From contig NZ_JACHIW010000001.1 in assembly GCF_014203395.1 (NCBI RefSeq), positions 186,001-250,000 of the forward strand: a stretch of DNA of 64,000 bases. The letters are read 5' to 3'. Below, piece by piece: positions 45,275-54,062 of the stretch. Made by a program: the position numbers and the translations under genes. The notes beneath the pieces are model-generated. The model did no database searches. It had not been told where the DNA came from and saw only the letters and a program-made list of their open reading frames with translations. Position 1 is the stretch's first letter. Every line of letters begins with the position of its first letter. Source of the DNA: Saccharopolyspora phatthalungensis. GTDB taxonomy: Bacteria; Actinomycetota; Actinomycetes; Mycobacteriales; Pseudonocardiaceae.

Positions 45275-45904
45275 ATGCACGTCCGCCCCATCTCCCCGGA
45301 CCTGCTGGCGGCGGAGCTGGTGGCACGCATCGACGCGCTGCCGGGCCGCTGGGCCCGGGTGGCGGTGGACGGCGCACCCGCCGCCGAAACCGGCGACTTC
45401 GCCGACGCCTTGGTCGAGCCACTGCGGATACTGGGGCGCGAAGTGGTCCGGGTGCGCATGGCGGACTACCTCCGCCCGGCTTCGCTGCGGCTGGAGCACG
45501 GCCACCACGACCCGGATTCGTTCTACGAGAGCTGGTTCGACTTCAAGGCCCTGACCCGGGAGGTGCTGTTTCCGTTGTCCCCCAAGGGCAACGGCCAGGT
45601 CCTACCGGCCTTCTGGGACGCCGAGGCGGATCGCTCTCCCCGCCTGCCCCGCACCACCCTCCCGAACCGAGGAGTGGCCATTGTGGACGGTCCGCTGCTG
45701 CTCGGCGCGGGCCTGGCCTTCGACTTCACGGTCCACCTGTGGCTACCGGAAGCCGCCCTGCGGAGGCGAACCCCGGAACCCGACCACTGGACCCTGCCCG
45801 CCTACCACCGCTACGCCGAAGAAGCGACCCCGGAACGCCTCGCGGACTACGTGGTCCGAGCAGATCGGCCAGGCCACCCGGCCGTCATAGACAGCCTGGA
45901 CTGA
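45275..45904 (+). CDS. Uridine kinase-like P-loop protein
   Basis: 209 residues resembling actinobacterial uridine kinase-family proteins (VRVRMADYLRPASLRLEHGHHDPDSFYESWFDFKALTREVLFPL; GVAIVDGPLLLGAGLAFDFTVHLWL). However, the expected P-loop is replaced by VAVDGAPAAETGDFADAL: the GxxxxGK(S/T) lysine is missing, so ATP binding as in Udk is doubtful. The residues for nucleoside recognition in the Asp-containing loop and the YHRYAEE C-terminal element are present. Confidence 0.78.
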   Translation: MHVRPISPDLLAAELVARIDALPGRWARVAVDGAPAAETGDFADALVEPLRILGREVVRVRMADYLRPASLRLEHGHHDPDSFYESWFDFKALTREVLFPLSPKGNGQVLPAFWDAEADRSPRLPRTTLPNRGVAIVDGPLLLGAGLAFDFTVHLWLPEAALRRRTPEPDHWTLPAYHRYAEEATPERLADYVVRADRPGHPAVIDSLD

Positions 45905-46089
45905 ACCTGCATGCGCAAGGAAAGGTCTACCGGCCCGAGATCGAACTGAACGGGACCAAGAGCCGCATTCTCACCGACCAGGTCTTCTCGGTTTCGCCGG
46001 ACCGGCTCGGCGATTTCAAGGGCTCGCTCGACGCCGGTGAACTCGCCGACCTCGACCGGGCGCTGCTCCTGCGATTCGGCCTCATCTGA
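45905..46089 (+). pseudogene. 3' remnant of a MazF/PemK-type toxin gene
   Basis: The frame ending at 46089 reads GKVYRPEIELNGTKSRILTDQVFSVSPDRLGDFKGSLDAGELADLDRALLLRFGLI, which is the C-terminal half of actinobacterial MazF/PemK toxins (the strand with K-SRIL-D---S----RL and the final helix). It has no start codon in frame and abuts the stop of the preceding gene; the N-terminal catalytic half and any antitoxin gene are absent. A decayed toxin-antitoxin module is inferred. Confidence 0.7.
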
Positions 46090-46140
46090 GGCCGCTTCGC
46101 CGGGTTCGGTTTACCCGATTTTGCCTAAACTTGGGATCTC

Positions 46141-47724
46141 TCACGCCACGCGGCGCTCCACCGCGGGGACCGCTGCCAGCAGGTTCTGTGTGTAGTCGTG
46201 CTGGGGTGCGAGCAGAACCTGTTCCACGGCACCGACTTCGACGAGTTCGCCCCGGTACATCACCGCCACCCGGTCGGCGATGTTCCAGGCCAGGCCGAGG
46301 TCGTGGGTGATCACCAGGGTCGACAGCCCCCGTTCGACGCGTAGCCGCAGCAGCAGCGCCAGGATCTCGCCGCGCACGGTCGCATCCAGCGACGCCACCG
46401 GCTCGTCGGCGACCAGCACCCGCGGCTCCAGCACCAGCGCACCGGCGATCACCACGCGCTGGCGCTGACCGCCCGAGAGCTCCTGCGGCAGGCGGCCGAA
46501 GAACTTCTCCGCCGGCCGCAGCTCCGCCGCCTCCAGCGCCGCCGCGACTCGCCCCTGCTCGTCGTCGGTGATGCCGTGAATGCGCAATCCTTCCGCCACC
46601 GCTTCGTAAACCGTATGCCGGGGGTTGAGCGCTCCGGTCGGGTCCTGCAGCACCAGCTGCACCTGCTTGCGGTACTCGCGCAACCCGGCGCTGCCGGTGG
46701 GCAGTGGCACGCCATCGAAGCGCACCGCCCCACCGGTCGGCCGCTGGAGTCCCAGCAACGTCCGGGCCAAGGTCGTCTTGCCGGAGCCGGACTGGCCGAC
46801 CAAGGCGACGATCTCGTTCTCGCCGACCTCCAGGTCCACCCCGCGCACCGCGCGCACGGCCTGCCCGGAACGGCTGGTGAAATCGACCGAAACGTCTTGC
46901 GCGCTCAGCAGCGCCGAACCGCTCGACGCCCCGGCGGTGAGCCGGAAGCGCGGATCACCGACCGTCGGGAAGGCGCTGGCCAGCGCCTGGCTGTGTGCGT
47001 GCCGCGGGTGCGTCATCACCTGCTGCGACGGACCGTGCTCGACGACCTGGCCCTGGTACATCACCGCCAGCCGGGCACAGCTGGCCGACAGCACCGACAG
47101 GTCGTGGCTGATCATCATCAGCGCGATGCCGCGCTCGGCGACCAGCCGCCCCATCAGCTCCAAGATCTGGGCTTGCACCACCACGTCCAGCGCCGTGGTC
47201 GGCTCGTCGGCGATGACCAGCCGTGGCTCGCAGGCCAGCGCCATCGCGATCATCACCCGCTGCTTCTGCCCGCCGGAGAGCTCGTGCGGGTAGGCGTCGG
47301 CCCGGTCCGCGGGCAGCTCCACCTGCGCGAGCAGCTCCGCGACCCGCTCGCGCAGATCGCCGTTGGCCTGGCCGTGCAGCTTGATCGGCTCGGCGATCTG
47401 GTCGCCGATGGTGCGCACCGGGTTCAGCGCGTGCATCGCGCCCTGGAACACCACCGAGGCGCTCGCCCACCGCGCCGCGCGCAGCTGCCCGAACGACATC
47501 TCGCGAACGTCCTTGCCGTCCAGCAGTATCTCGCCGCCGATGCGCGCCGACTTCGGCAGCAGCCGCAGCACCGACATCGCCAGCGTCGTCTTGCCGCAGC
47601 CGGATTCCCCTGCCAGGCCGAGGGTTTCGCCCTCGCCGAGGCTCAGGCTCACGCCCCGGACCGAGGCGTCCTCGGCACCCCGATAGGCCACCGACACATC
47701 GCGCAGTTGCAGAATCGGACTCAC
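46141..47724 (-). CDS. Dipeptide/oligopeptide ABC transporter, fused tandem ATPases (DppDF type)
   Basis: 527 residues containing two complete ABC modules: Walker A GESGCGKTT and GQSGSGKTT, signatures LSGGQKQR and LSGGQRQR, Walker B VIADEPTTALD and LVADEPVASLD, each with the oligopeptide-family ending. In many bacteria these are separate DppD and DppF subunits; the fusion gives both halves in one chain. GTG 47724 overlaps the permease stop by 4 bp. Last gene of the leftward transporter operon. Confidence 0.94.
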   Translation of the reverse strand: MSPILQLRDVSVAYRGAEDASVRGVSLSLGEGETLGLAGESGCGKTTLAMSVLRLLPKSARIGGEILLDGKDVREMSFGQLRAARWASASVVFQGAMHALNPVRTIGDQIAEPIKLHGQANGDLRERVAELLAQVELPADRADAYPHELSGGQKQRVMIAMALACEPRLVIADEPTTALDVVVQAQILELMGRLVAERGIALMMISHDLSVLSASCARLAVMYQGQVVEHGPSQQVMTHPRHAHSQALASAFPTVGDPRFRLTAGASSGSALLSAQDVSVDFTSRSGQAVRAVRGVDLEVGENEIVALVGQSGSGKTTLARTLLGLQRPTGGAVRFDGVPLPTGSAGLREYRKQVQLVLQDPTGALNPRHTVYEAVAEGLRIHGITDDEQGRVAAALEAAELRPAEKFFGRLPQELSGGQRQRVVIAGALVLEPRVLVADEPVASLDATVRGEILALLLRLRVERGLSTLVITHDLGLAWNIADRVAVMYRGELVEVGAVEQVLLAPQHDYTQNLLAAVPAVERRVA

Positions 47725-48617
47725 CGTCGCCCCCGCAGCCTCGGATTGAACACGGTCTCCAGAGCACGCCCGCACAGCGTGAAGCTGAGCACCACCACCA
47801 CGATCCCGACACCCGGCGGCAGCAGGTACCACCACGCGCCACCGGTGACCGCGCCGGTGTCCATCGCGGACTTCAGCATCGAGCCCCACGACACCCGGCT
47901 CGGATCGCCCAGTCCCAGGAACGACAGCGTCGACTCGGCGATGATCGCGCTGGCCACCGACAGCGTGGTGTTGGCGAACACCAACGGCAGCACGGCCGGC
48001 AGCACGTGGCGGCCGATGACGTGGCGATGTCCGGCCCCCAGCGCGCGCGCCCGCTCGATGTACGGGCGGGTCTCGATGGTCAGCGTCTGGGCGCGCACCA
48101 TCCGGGCCGTCGCCGGCCAGGAAGTCACCCCGATGGCCAGCACGATCGTCCACAGCCCGCGATCGAGCACAGTGGACAGTGCGATGGCCAGCACCAGTGA
48201 CGGCAGCACCAGGAAGAAGTCGGTGAAGCGCAGGAGCACGCGCGACGTCCAGCCGCCGAAGTGCGCCGCGAGCACCCCGACCACGGTGCCGATCAGCACC
48301 GACAACAGAGCCGCGGACAGGCCCACGACGAGCGACACCCGCGCGCCCCACCAGGTCAGCAGCAGCACCGAACGACCGGATTCATCGGTGCCGAGCCAGA
48401 AGTCCCCGCTGGGCGCCCGCAACGGCTCGCCGGTCGCGCGCGTGACGTCCAGGCCGCTGGAGTCGCTGAGCAGCGGCGCGAGCAGCGCCAGCGCGGCTGC
48501 CGCGACCAGCAGCACCAGGCCCGCCAACCCGGCCCGGTCCGCGCGGAAGACGCGCCACGCCTCGTCCGCGCGGGCTTTGCGGCGGGCCCAGATGATCTGT
48601 CCGGCGGCGGCCGTCAT
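47721..48617 (-). CDS. Dipeptide/oligopeptide ABC transporter permease (DppC type)
   Basis: 298 residues. N-terminal helix, then LLSDSSGLDVTRATGEPLRAPSGDFWLGTDESGRSVLLLTWWGARVSL, which is the diagnostic DppC/OppC segment, four to five further helices and the EAA loop YIERARALGAGHRHVIGRHVLPAV. ATG 48617 overlaps the previous gene by 4 bp (ATGA). Confidence 0.95.
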   Translation of the reverse strand: MTAAAGQIIWARRKARADEAWRVFRADRAGLAGLVLLVAAAALALLAPLLSDSSGLDVTRATGEPLRAPSGDFWLGTDESGRSVLLLTWWGARVSLVVGLSAALLSVLIGTVVGVLAAHFGGWTSRVLLRFTDFFLVLPSLVLAIALSTVLDRGLWTIVLAIGVTSWPATARMVRAQTLTIETRPYIERARALGAGHRHVIGRHVLPAVLPLVFANTTLSVASAIIAESTLSFLGLGDPSRVSWGSMLKSAMDTGAVTGGAWWYLLPPGVGIVVVVLSFTLCGRALETVFNPRLRGRR

Positions 48618-49651
48618 GATTCCCGCACCCTCGGATCGAGCACCCGGTGGAGCACATCGGCCAGTACGTTCATCACCACCACGCTCCCCGCAAGCACGAT
48701 GAAAATGCCTTGTAGCAGCGGCAGGTCCGGCACCCGCAGCGCCTCGTAGGTCAGCAGGCCCAGGCCGGGCCAGGAGAACACCGTCTCCACCGTGATCGCG
48801 CCGGCCACCACCAGACCCAGCCGCAGGAAGATCAGCGTGACGGTGGGCAGCAGGGCGTTGGGCACCGCGTGCCTGCGGCGCACCAGGTCCTCGCGCAGGC
48901 CCTTGGCTCGGGCGGTGGTCAGGTAGTCCTCGCCCATCTCCTCCAGCAGCGACGAGCGCATCACCATCAGGTACTCGGCGTAAATCACCGCGACCATGGT
49001 CAGCACGGGCAGCACCAGGTGGTGTGCGACGTCGAGGATCTGCGGCAGCAGCCCCGCCGGGAGGTCCGGCGAGGAGATCCCGCCGACCGGGAACAGGCCC
49101 GGGATCACCCCGACCCCGACGCCGAAGACCATCAGCACGATCAGCCCGAGCCAGAACGTCGGCACCGACCACAGCGTCAGCGCGATCGAGGTCGAGGTCT
49201 TGTCGAAGGCGCCGCCGTGCCGCCACGCCGCGCGAGCCCCCATCCACAGCCCCAGCAGCACGGCGATCCCGGTCGCAGTGCCCACCAGCAGCACGGTCGG
49301 GCCGATGCGTTCGAGGATCAGCTCGCCCACCGGTCGGCTGTAGGTGTAGGACGTGCCCAGATCACCGCGCAGCAGGTTGCCCAGGAAGTCCAGGAACTGC
49401 TTCCACACCGGTTGGTCCAGGCCGAACCGCTCGCGCAGCGCGGCGATCTGCTGCTCGCTGACCGGCGCGCCGCGCGTCATGGTGCGCACCGGGTCGCCGG
49501 GCATCACCCGGAACAGGAAGAACCCCAGCACCGCCACCAGGAACAGGCTCACCAGGCCGTCGCCGAGCTTGCTGCCCAGGTAGCGAGCCGTCCGGCGGCC
49601 ACCGCCGGACGGCGGGGCCGGTTCTGCAACGGTCGCGAGTAGTTCGGACAC
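48614..49651 (-). CDS. Dipeptide/oligopeptide ABC transporter permease (DppB type)
   Basis: 345 residues with the DppB/OppB hallmarks: FLFRVMPGDPVRTMTRGAPVSEQQIAALRERFGLDQPVWKQFLDFLGNLLRGDLGTSYTYSRPV after the first helix and the EAA loop DYLTTARAKGLREDLVRRRHAVPNAL. Six membrane helices. Separated by 4 bp from the binding-protein gene, overlapping the DppC gene. Confidence 0.95.
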   Translation of the reverse strand: MSELLATVAEPAPPSGGGRRTARYLGSKLGDGLVSLFLVAVLGFFLFRVMPGDPVRTMTRGAPVSEQQIAALRERFGLDQPVWKQFLDFLGNLLRGDLGTSYTYSRPVGELILERIGPTVLLVGTATGIAVLLGLWMGARAAWRHGGAFDKTSTSIALTLWSVPTFWLGLIVLMVFGVGVGVIPGLFPVGGISSPDLPAGLLPQILDVAHHLVLPVLTMVAVIYAEYLMVMRSSLLEEMGEDYLTTARAKGLREDLVRRRHAVPNALLPTVTLIFLRLGLVVAGAITVETVFSWPGLGLLTYEALRVPDLPLLQGIFIVLAGSVVVMNVLADVLHRVLDPRVRES

Positions 49652-49655
49652 GGTT

Positions 49656-51449
49656 TCACTCCCTGAAATCGGCGGTCGCCCGGCGGCGGGCCACCACCAG
49701 CGTCACCGCGGCACCGACGAACACCACGACCCCGCCGAGCACCAACGCGACACTGGTGTAGTCAGTGCCCGACGAGCCGCTCATCGCCGCCTCGGTGGGC
49801 TGGGCGCCGTAGTAACCCCAGTAGCCCTGTTGCGCCACGACCACGCCGTCGGTCTTCGGCTGCCGGGTGAACCCGCTGAAGCGGTCGGCCCGGTAGGCCT
49901 CCAGCGAGTTCTGGTAGAACAAGATCAACCCGGTCGCCTGGTCGTAGAACCGGGCCTGCGCCTGCTTGACCAGCTCGACCCGCTTGGCCGGGTCGAACTC
50001 GGCGAGCTGCCGGTGGTAGAGGTCGTCGTACTGCTGGTCGCACAGGTAGGAGTCGACGTTGCCGCCGCCGTTGGGGTCCGGCCGGGCCCCGCAGGTCTGC
50101 AGCCGCAGCACGTAGTCCGGGTCCGGGTTGGCCGACCAGCCGCTGATGACCATGTCGAAGTCGCCGGCGGTGGTGCGGTCGTTGAGCTGGTTGTCCGACA
50201 CCGGCTGCAACTCGACGTTGATGGCGAGATCGGCCAGCCATCGCTTGACGAACTCCCCGACCTGCGCGTCGTAGGACTCGCCGCCGTGCAGCACGAATTT
50301 GAGGTTCAGCGGCTCGCCCTGGGGGGTCCGGCGGATGCCGTCCGCGCCGCGGGCGTAGCCGGCCTCGTCGAGCATGCGGTTGGCCGCGGCCGGGTCGAAG
50401 GTGCGCGGCTTTGGCGGCGTCCAGTGGAAGTCGTGGAAGATCGGCGGCAGGTACCCGCCGCCCGCCTGCCCGTAGCCGCCGAGCACCCGGTCCACCAGGA
50501 CGTTCTTGTCGATCGCCCGGTCGATGGCCTGCCGCACCCGCACGTCCTTCAGCGCCGGATTCCCGGTGCCGATCGGCTGATTCTCGCTGTTGGTCGCGCC
50601 CGGGTTGAGGACCAGTTCGAAGAACCGCCGCCCGTGGCCCCTGACCTGCTTGATGTCGGCCTTCCCGGCCAGCGCGTTGAACTGCGCCGGGGTGAGCTTC
50701 TGGACGACGTCGACGTCGCCCTTGCGCAACGCCTGCACCGCGGCATCGCTGTTCTTATACTGGACGAACTGCAACTTGGCGACCTTCGGCGGACCCCGCC
50801 AGAAGTTCGGGTTGGCGGTCAGCGTGACGTCGCGCTCCGCGCGGTAGCCGGTGAGTGTGAACGGCCCGCTGCCGACCACCGGCATCTGGTCGTTGGCGAA
50901 GTTCGCGACGTCGGCGATCTTCGACCACACGTGCTCGGGCACGATCGGCGCGTCGATGGCCAGCATCGTGGCCTGCGGGGTCTTGGTGCGGATCACCAAT
51001 GTGGCGTCGTCCGGGGCGGTCACGGTGTCGAAGTTCTTCACGAAGTTGCCGTTGGCGGTGCTCGCGGCCGGATCGGTCATCATCCGGTTGAACGTGTAGG
51101 CGGCGTCGTGGGCGGTCACCGGCTGCCCGTCGGACCACTTGACGCCGGGCCGGATGTGGAATGTCCAGGTGAGTTTGTCCGGGGAGGACGTCCAGCCCTC
51201 GGCCAGCTCCGGCTTCACCGAGAAGTCCTCGGGGCTGTAGGTGGTCAGCGTCGGGTAGATGACCCGGAGGATGTCGCTGGCGGCCAACGAGTAACCCAGG
51301 AACGGGTTCAACGAGTCGATCTGCTGCTGCAGCCCGATCCGCAACGTCGCCCCCTCCGGGCGCGCGCCGTCGTCCTGCGCCGATGCCGGCATCGGCGCCA
51401 ATAAGCCGACCAGCAGCACAGCCCAGAGCGCGGCGAGTCGTCTGCCCAC
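49656..51449 (-). CDS. Peptide-binding protein with C-terminal membrane anchor
   Basis: 597 residues, solute-binding family 5. Signal peptide GRRLAALWAVLLVGLLAPMPASA without a lipobox Cys. Family motifs: DSLNPFLGYSLAASDILRVIYPTL, AEGWTSSPDKLTWTFHIRPGVKWSDGQPVTAHDAAYTFNRM, SGWSANPDPDYVL. The C-terminus carries a transmembrane helix (SVALVLGGVVVFVGAAVTLVVA) then RRR, so the protein is tethered by its tail rather than by lipid. Start GTG 51449 has GGAGG 7 nt upstream. First gene of the operon and divergent from an M55 D-aminopeptidase. Confidence 0.92.
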   Translation of the reverse strand: MGRRLAALWAVLLVGLLAPMPASAQDDGARPEGATLRIGLQQQIDSLNPFLGYSLAASDILRVIYPTLTTYSPEDFSVKPELAEGWTSSPDKLTWTFHIRPGVKWSDGQPVTAHDAAYTFNRMMTDPAASTANGNFVKNFDTVTAPDDATLVIRTKTPQATMLAIDAPIVPEHVWSKIADVANFANDQMPVVGSGPFTLTGYRAERDVTLTANPNFWRGPPKVAKLQFVQYKNSDAAVQALRKGDVDVVQKLTPAQFNALAGKADIKQVRGHGRRFFELVLNPGATNSENQPIGTGNPALKDVRVRQAIDRAIDKNVLVDRVLGGYGQAGGGYLPPIFHDFHWTPPKPRTFDPAAANRMLDEAGYARGADGIRRTPQGEPLNLKFVLHGGESYDAQVGEFVKRWLADLAINVELQPVSDNQLNDRTTAGDFDMVISGWSANPDPDYVLRLQTCGARPDPNGGGNVDSYLCDQQYDDLYHRQLAEFDPAKRVELVKQAQARFYDQATGLILFYQNSLEAYRADRFSGFTRQPKTDGVVVAQQGYWGYYGAQPTEAAMSGSSGTDYTSVALVLGGVVVFVGAAVTLVVARRRATADFRE

Positions 51450-51617
51450 GGGTGGCCCTCCTTCGGGGTAATTGAGAAAAAGGAACCACCTTCGAGCACT
51501 GTTCGTCAATGCTTAACCGAAAGTCGTCTCCGACGCGCCTCACGGATCGGCACCGAACGGTTACCGATCGGCGCCCCCATACCCGAACGCCTGGTCGGAG
51601 GGCATAGATTGGACGGC

Positions 51618-52445
51618 GTGCGGGTGTTGCTCTCAGCGGACATGGAAGGCGTCACCGGCGTCACGTGGACCGACGACGTGGTGCCGGGGACCGAGCAGTG
51701 GCAGCGCTTCCGGCGCCTGTTCACCGGGGACGTCAACGCGTGCGTCGAAGGGCTCTGCGCGGGCGGGGCCACCGACGTGCTGGTCAACGAGGCGCACTCC
51801 GCGCAGCGCAACCTGCTGCTGGAGGATCTGGACCAGCGGGCGGTGCTGCTGACCGGGCGGCACAAGCCGCTGTCCATGATGCAGGGCATCGATTCCGATG
51901 TTGACGGTGTGGTGTTCCTCGGCTACCACGCGGGCGCGGGCGCGGACGGCGTCCTTTCCCACACCTACTTGGAGAACTCCATCACCGGGGTGTGGCTGGA
52001 CGGGCTCCGCGCCGGCGAAGGCGGGCTCAACGCCGCGCTGGCCGCCGAGTACGGGGTGCCCGTCCTGCTGGTCACCGGCGACGACCGGGCCTGCGCCGAA
52101 GCCAACGAATACGCGCCCGCCGCGCGGACCGTCGCGGTCAAGGACTGCGTCAGCCGCTACGCGGCGATCTGCCGCCCACCGGCCCGCTCCACGGCCGACA
52201 TCCGCGCCGCGGCCACCGAAAGCCTGCGCCTGGCCGGGCGAACCGGCGGCGCGGTCCGGCCGCACCGTATCGAGGTGGAGTTCGACGCCGCGCAGCTTGC
52301 CGCGGCCACCGCGGTGATCCCCACCGTCGAGCAGCTGGACGTGCGGCGGGTCGGGTTCGACGCGCCGAGCATGACCGAGGCGATGAAGGCCTTCAAGATC
52401 GTGACGACCATCGCCGCGCGCGCGATCGAGGGCATCTACGGCTGA
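51618..52445 (+). CDS. M55 family D-aminopeptidase (DppA-like)
   Basis: 275 residues. N-terminal RVLLSADMEGVTGVT contains the zinc ligands Asp and Glu of the SxDxEG signature; His residues in NEAHSAQRN and FLGYHAGAGADGVLSHTY and Glu in ITGVWLDG--AGEGGLNA region complete the binuclear zinc site. Relatives release D-Ala from D-Ala-containing peptides and in Bacillus sit with dpp transport genes, as here. I choose GTG 51618 because the family starts at this point and a -10-like TAGATT ends 7 nt before it; TTG 51609 with GGAGGG upstream is the alternative. Confidence 0.92.
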   Translation: MRVLLSADMEGVTGVTWTDDVVPGTEQWQRFRRLFTGDVNACVEGLCAGGATDVLVNEAHSAQRNLLLEDLDQRAVLLTGRHKPLSMMQGIDSDVDGVVFLGYHAGAGADGVLSHTYLENSITGVWLDGLRAGEGGLNAALAAEYGVPVLLVTGDDRACAEANEYAPAARTVAVKDCVSRYAAICRPPARSTADIRAAATESLRLAGRTGGAVRPHRIEVEFDAAQLAAATAVIPTVEQLDVRRVGFDAPSMTEAMKAFKIVTTIAARAIEGIYG

Positions 52446-53159
52446 TCACAGGTCGCCCCAGCGTGCGGTCTGCCAGTGCACGGCCGCAGGCCGCTCACCG
52501 GTTCGGGTGAATTCGTCGAGCGCCGCCCGAAGGTCCCGGAACGGCAGGACCGCGTCGCGCGGGAACTTCAGCGTGCTGCCCGCGTCGAACGGCAGCGCGG
52601 GGGCCTCCGCCGAGGACTCCGGGTTGAGCGTGTGCCAGGACTGCAGTTCGCCGTCTTCGGACTCTTCGGTGAAGTTCAGGACGCCGACCTCGGCCTCCAT
52701 GTCGGTGACGATCCGGATCTGCTGGTAGGGCCCGGCGGCGTCGGGGTCCTCGTGCGGCCGGTCCCAGACGTAGAGGTGGCTGGCGCCGGGCCGCTGCGGT
52801 CGCAGCACCTTATCGACGAGCGCGGCCTTGTCGTCGTCGGTCGGCGCGTAGTACCGTTCGCCGCCGGCCACCGCGGTCGCGACGGTGATCCCGAGTTCGG
52901 TGTTGCGGGCCCCGACCGCCTCGGAACGCAGACCTTCCAGGCAGATCCGCGCCTCCTTCAGCGCCTTGATCGCCGCGCCCTGGTGGAACACCAGATCGCC
53001 CCAGTACGGGTGGCCGAGCACCTTGTTGAGGTCGTCGTAGACCTCTTGAGTCGCTTCGATCAGCTTGTCCAGGGCATCCACCGGGACGTCGGTGAGGCGG
53101 GCGAACACCACCGCCGGCGGTTCGAGAGGGCCGGGCTCGTCTTGCCCTGGATTCGACAT
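52446..53159 (-). CDS. Imm1-like immunity-family protein
   Basis: 237 residues from ATG 53159. The N-terminal 100 residues are helical and unassigned (DKLIEATQEVYDDLNKVLGHPYWGDLVFHQGAAIKALKEARICLEGL). The C-terminal half resembles the Imm1 fold of actinomycetes: QIRIVTDMEAEVGVLNFTEESEDGELQSWHTLNPE and a final helix plus GERPAAVHWQTARWGDL. No toxin, WXG or deaminase gene is adjacent, so if it is an immunity protein it is an orphan. The call rests on pattern resemblance only. Confidence 0.55.
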   Translation of the reverse strand: MSNPGQDEPGPLEPPAVVFARLTDVPVDALDKLIEATQEVYDDLNKVLGHPYWGDLVFHQGAAIKALKEARICLEGLRSEAVGARNTELGITVATAVAGGERYYAPTDDDKAALVDKVLRPQRPGASHLYVWDRPHEDPDAAGPYQQIRIVTDMEAEVGVLNFTEESEDGELQSWHTLNPESSAEAPALPFDAGSTLKFPRDAVLPFRDLRAALDEFTRTGERPAAVHWQTARWGDL

Positions 53160-53282
53160 GCCTTCCCCGCATCGATCATGGGCGACCCCAGGACGCCCTG
53201 CCCGGATCCCGTTCTCCCAGAGGCTACCGCGCGTCATCCGGCGGTCCCGCAGCGCCACCGAAGACCGAACGAATCGCGCGAA

Positions 53283-53909
53283 TCAGCTGGCGAAATCCCG
53301 CAATACGCCGATCGCCGAGCCGTCCCGGACCGAGCCGAGGGTCAATAACGCCCGCGCCAGGCCGTCGGCGTCGTCGAATCCGAGTTCCTCGACCAGATCG
53401 TCGGGCAGGCTGAGCATCGACAGCGCCACGCCGAGCATGCCCGCGTCCAGCAGCCCCGCACCGCGGCGACTCATCCGGCGGTCCACCGCGGCATGCAGTT
53501 GCACCGCAGTGTCCACATTGGCCTTCGTGATGTCCGCGAGCGCCGCCCGCACCTCGGGATTGCGCACCGCCTCAAGGTGCAGTTCGAACAGCGCCAGGAA
53601 CTGGGACCGCGCGCTGGTGGACATCCGCCGCAGCATCGCCGCGTACAAGGCGGTGATGTCCTCGCCGGTGACATCGGCGGGAATCTGGCTGCGCAGACCC
53701 TCCAGCGCCGCGGTGTGCTGGGCGGCGAGATAGTGCGCGATGGCCAAGAACAGCGCGCTGCGCGTCGGGTAGTAGTTCTTCGTGGTGCCCTCCGGAACCT
53801 CGGCCTCGCGGTCGATGGCGCGGTGCGTGAGCCCGCGGCCTCCTTCGCGCGCGAGCACCTCGATGGCGGCGTCGGCGAGCAGTTCCCGGCGGTTGCTTCG
53901 TTGCGGCAT
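53283..53909 (-). CDS. TetR family transcriptional regulator
   Basis: 208 residues. Residues 5-50 are a TetR HTH (RRELLADAAIEVLAREGGRGLTHRAIDREAEVPEGTTKNYYPTRSALFLAIAHYL), with the rest a helical ligand/dimer domain. ATG 53909 fits the family start. It is divergent from the SIS gene with 153 bp between, the usual layout for a local repressor. Ligand unknown. Confidence 0.93.
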   Translation of the reverse strand: MPQRSNRRELLADAAIEVLAREGGRGLTHRAIDREAEVPEGTTKNYYPTRSALFLAIAHYLAAQHTAALEGLRSQIPADVTGEDITALYAAMLRRMSTSARSQFLALFELHLEAVRNPEVRAALADITKANVDTAVQLHAAVDRRMSRRGAGLLDAGMLGVALSMLSLPDDLVEELGFDDADGLARALLTLGSVRDGSAIGVLRDFAS

Positions 53910-54062
53910 GCATCCCCTGGCGGTTCGATCTCGGCGGCTGATCAACAGCGTAGCTCTCACACCACACCAGTGGTGGACAGGGGCACGCCGGGCGGCTTGA
54001 CCAAAATTCCCCAAATCGGTAGAAGCCTCATGTCCGCCGACCATCTCGCCAGGGAGTGCGAC

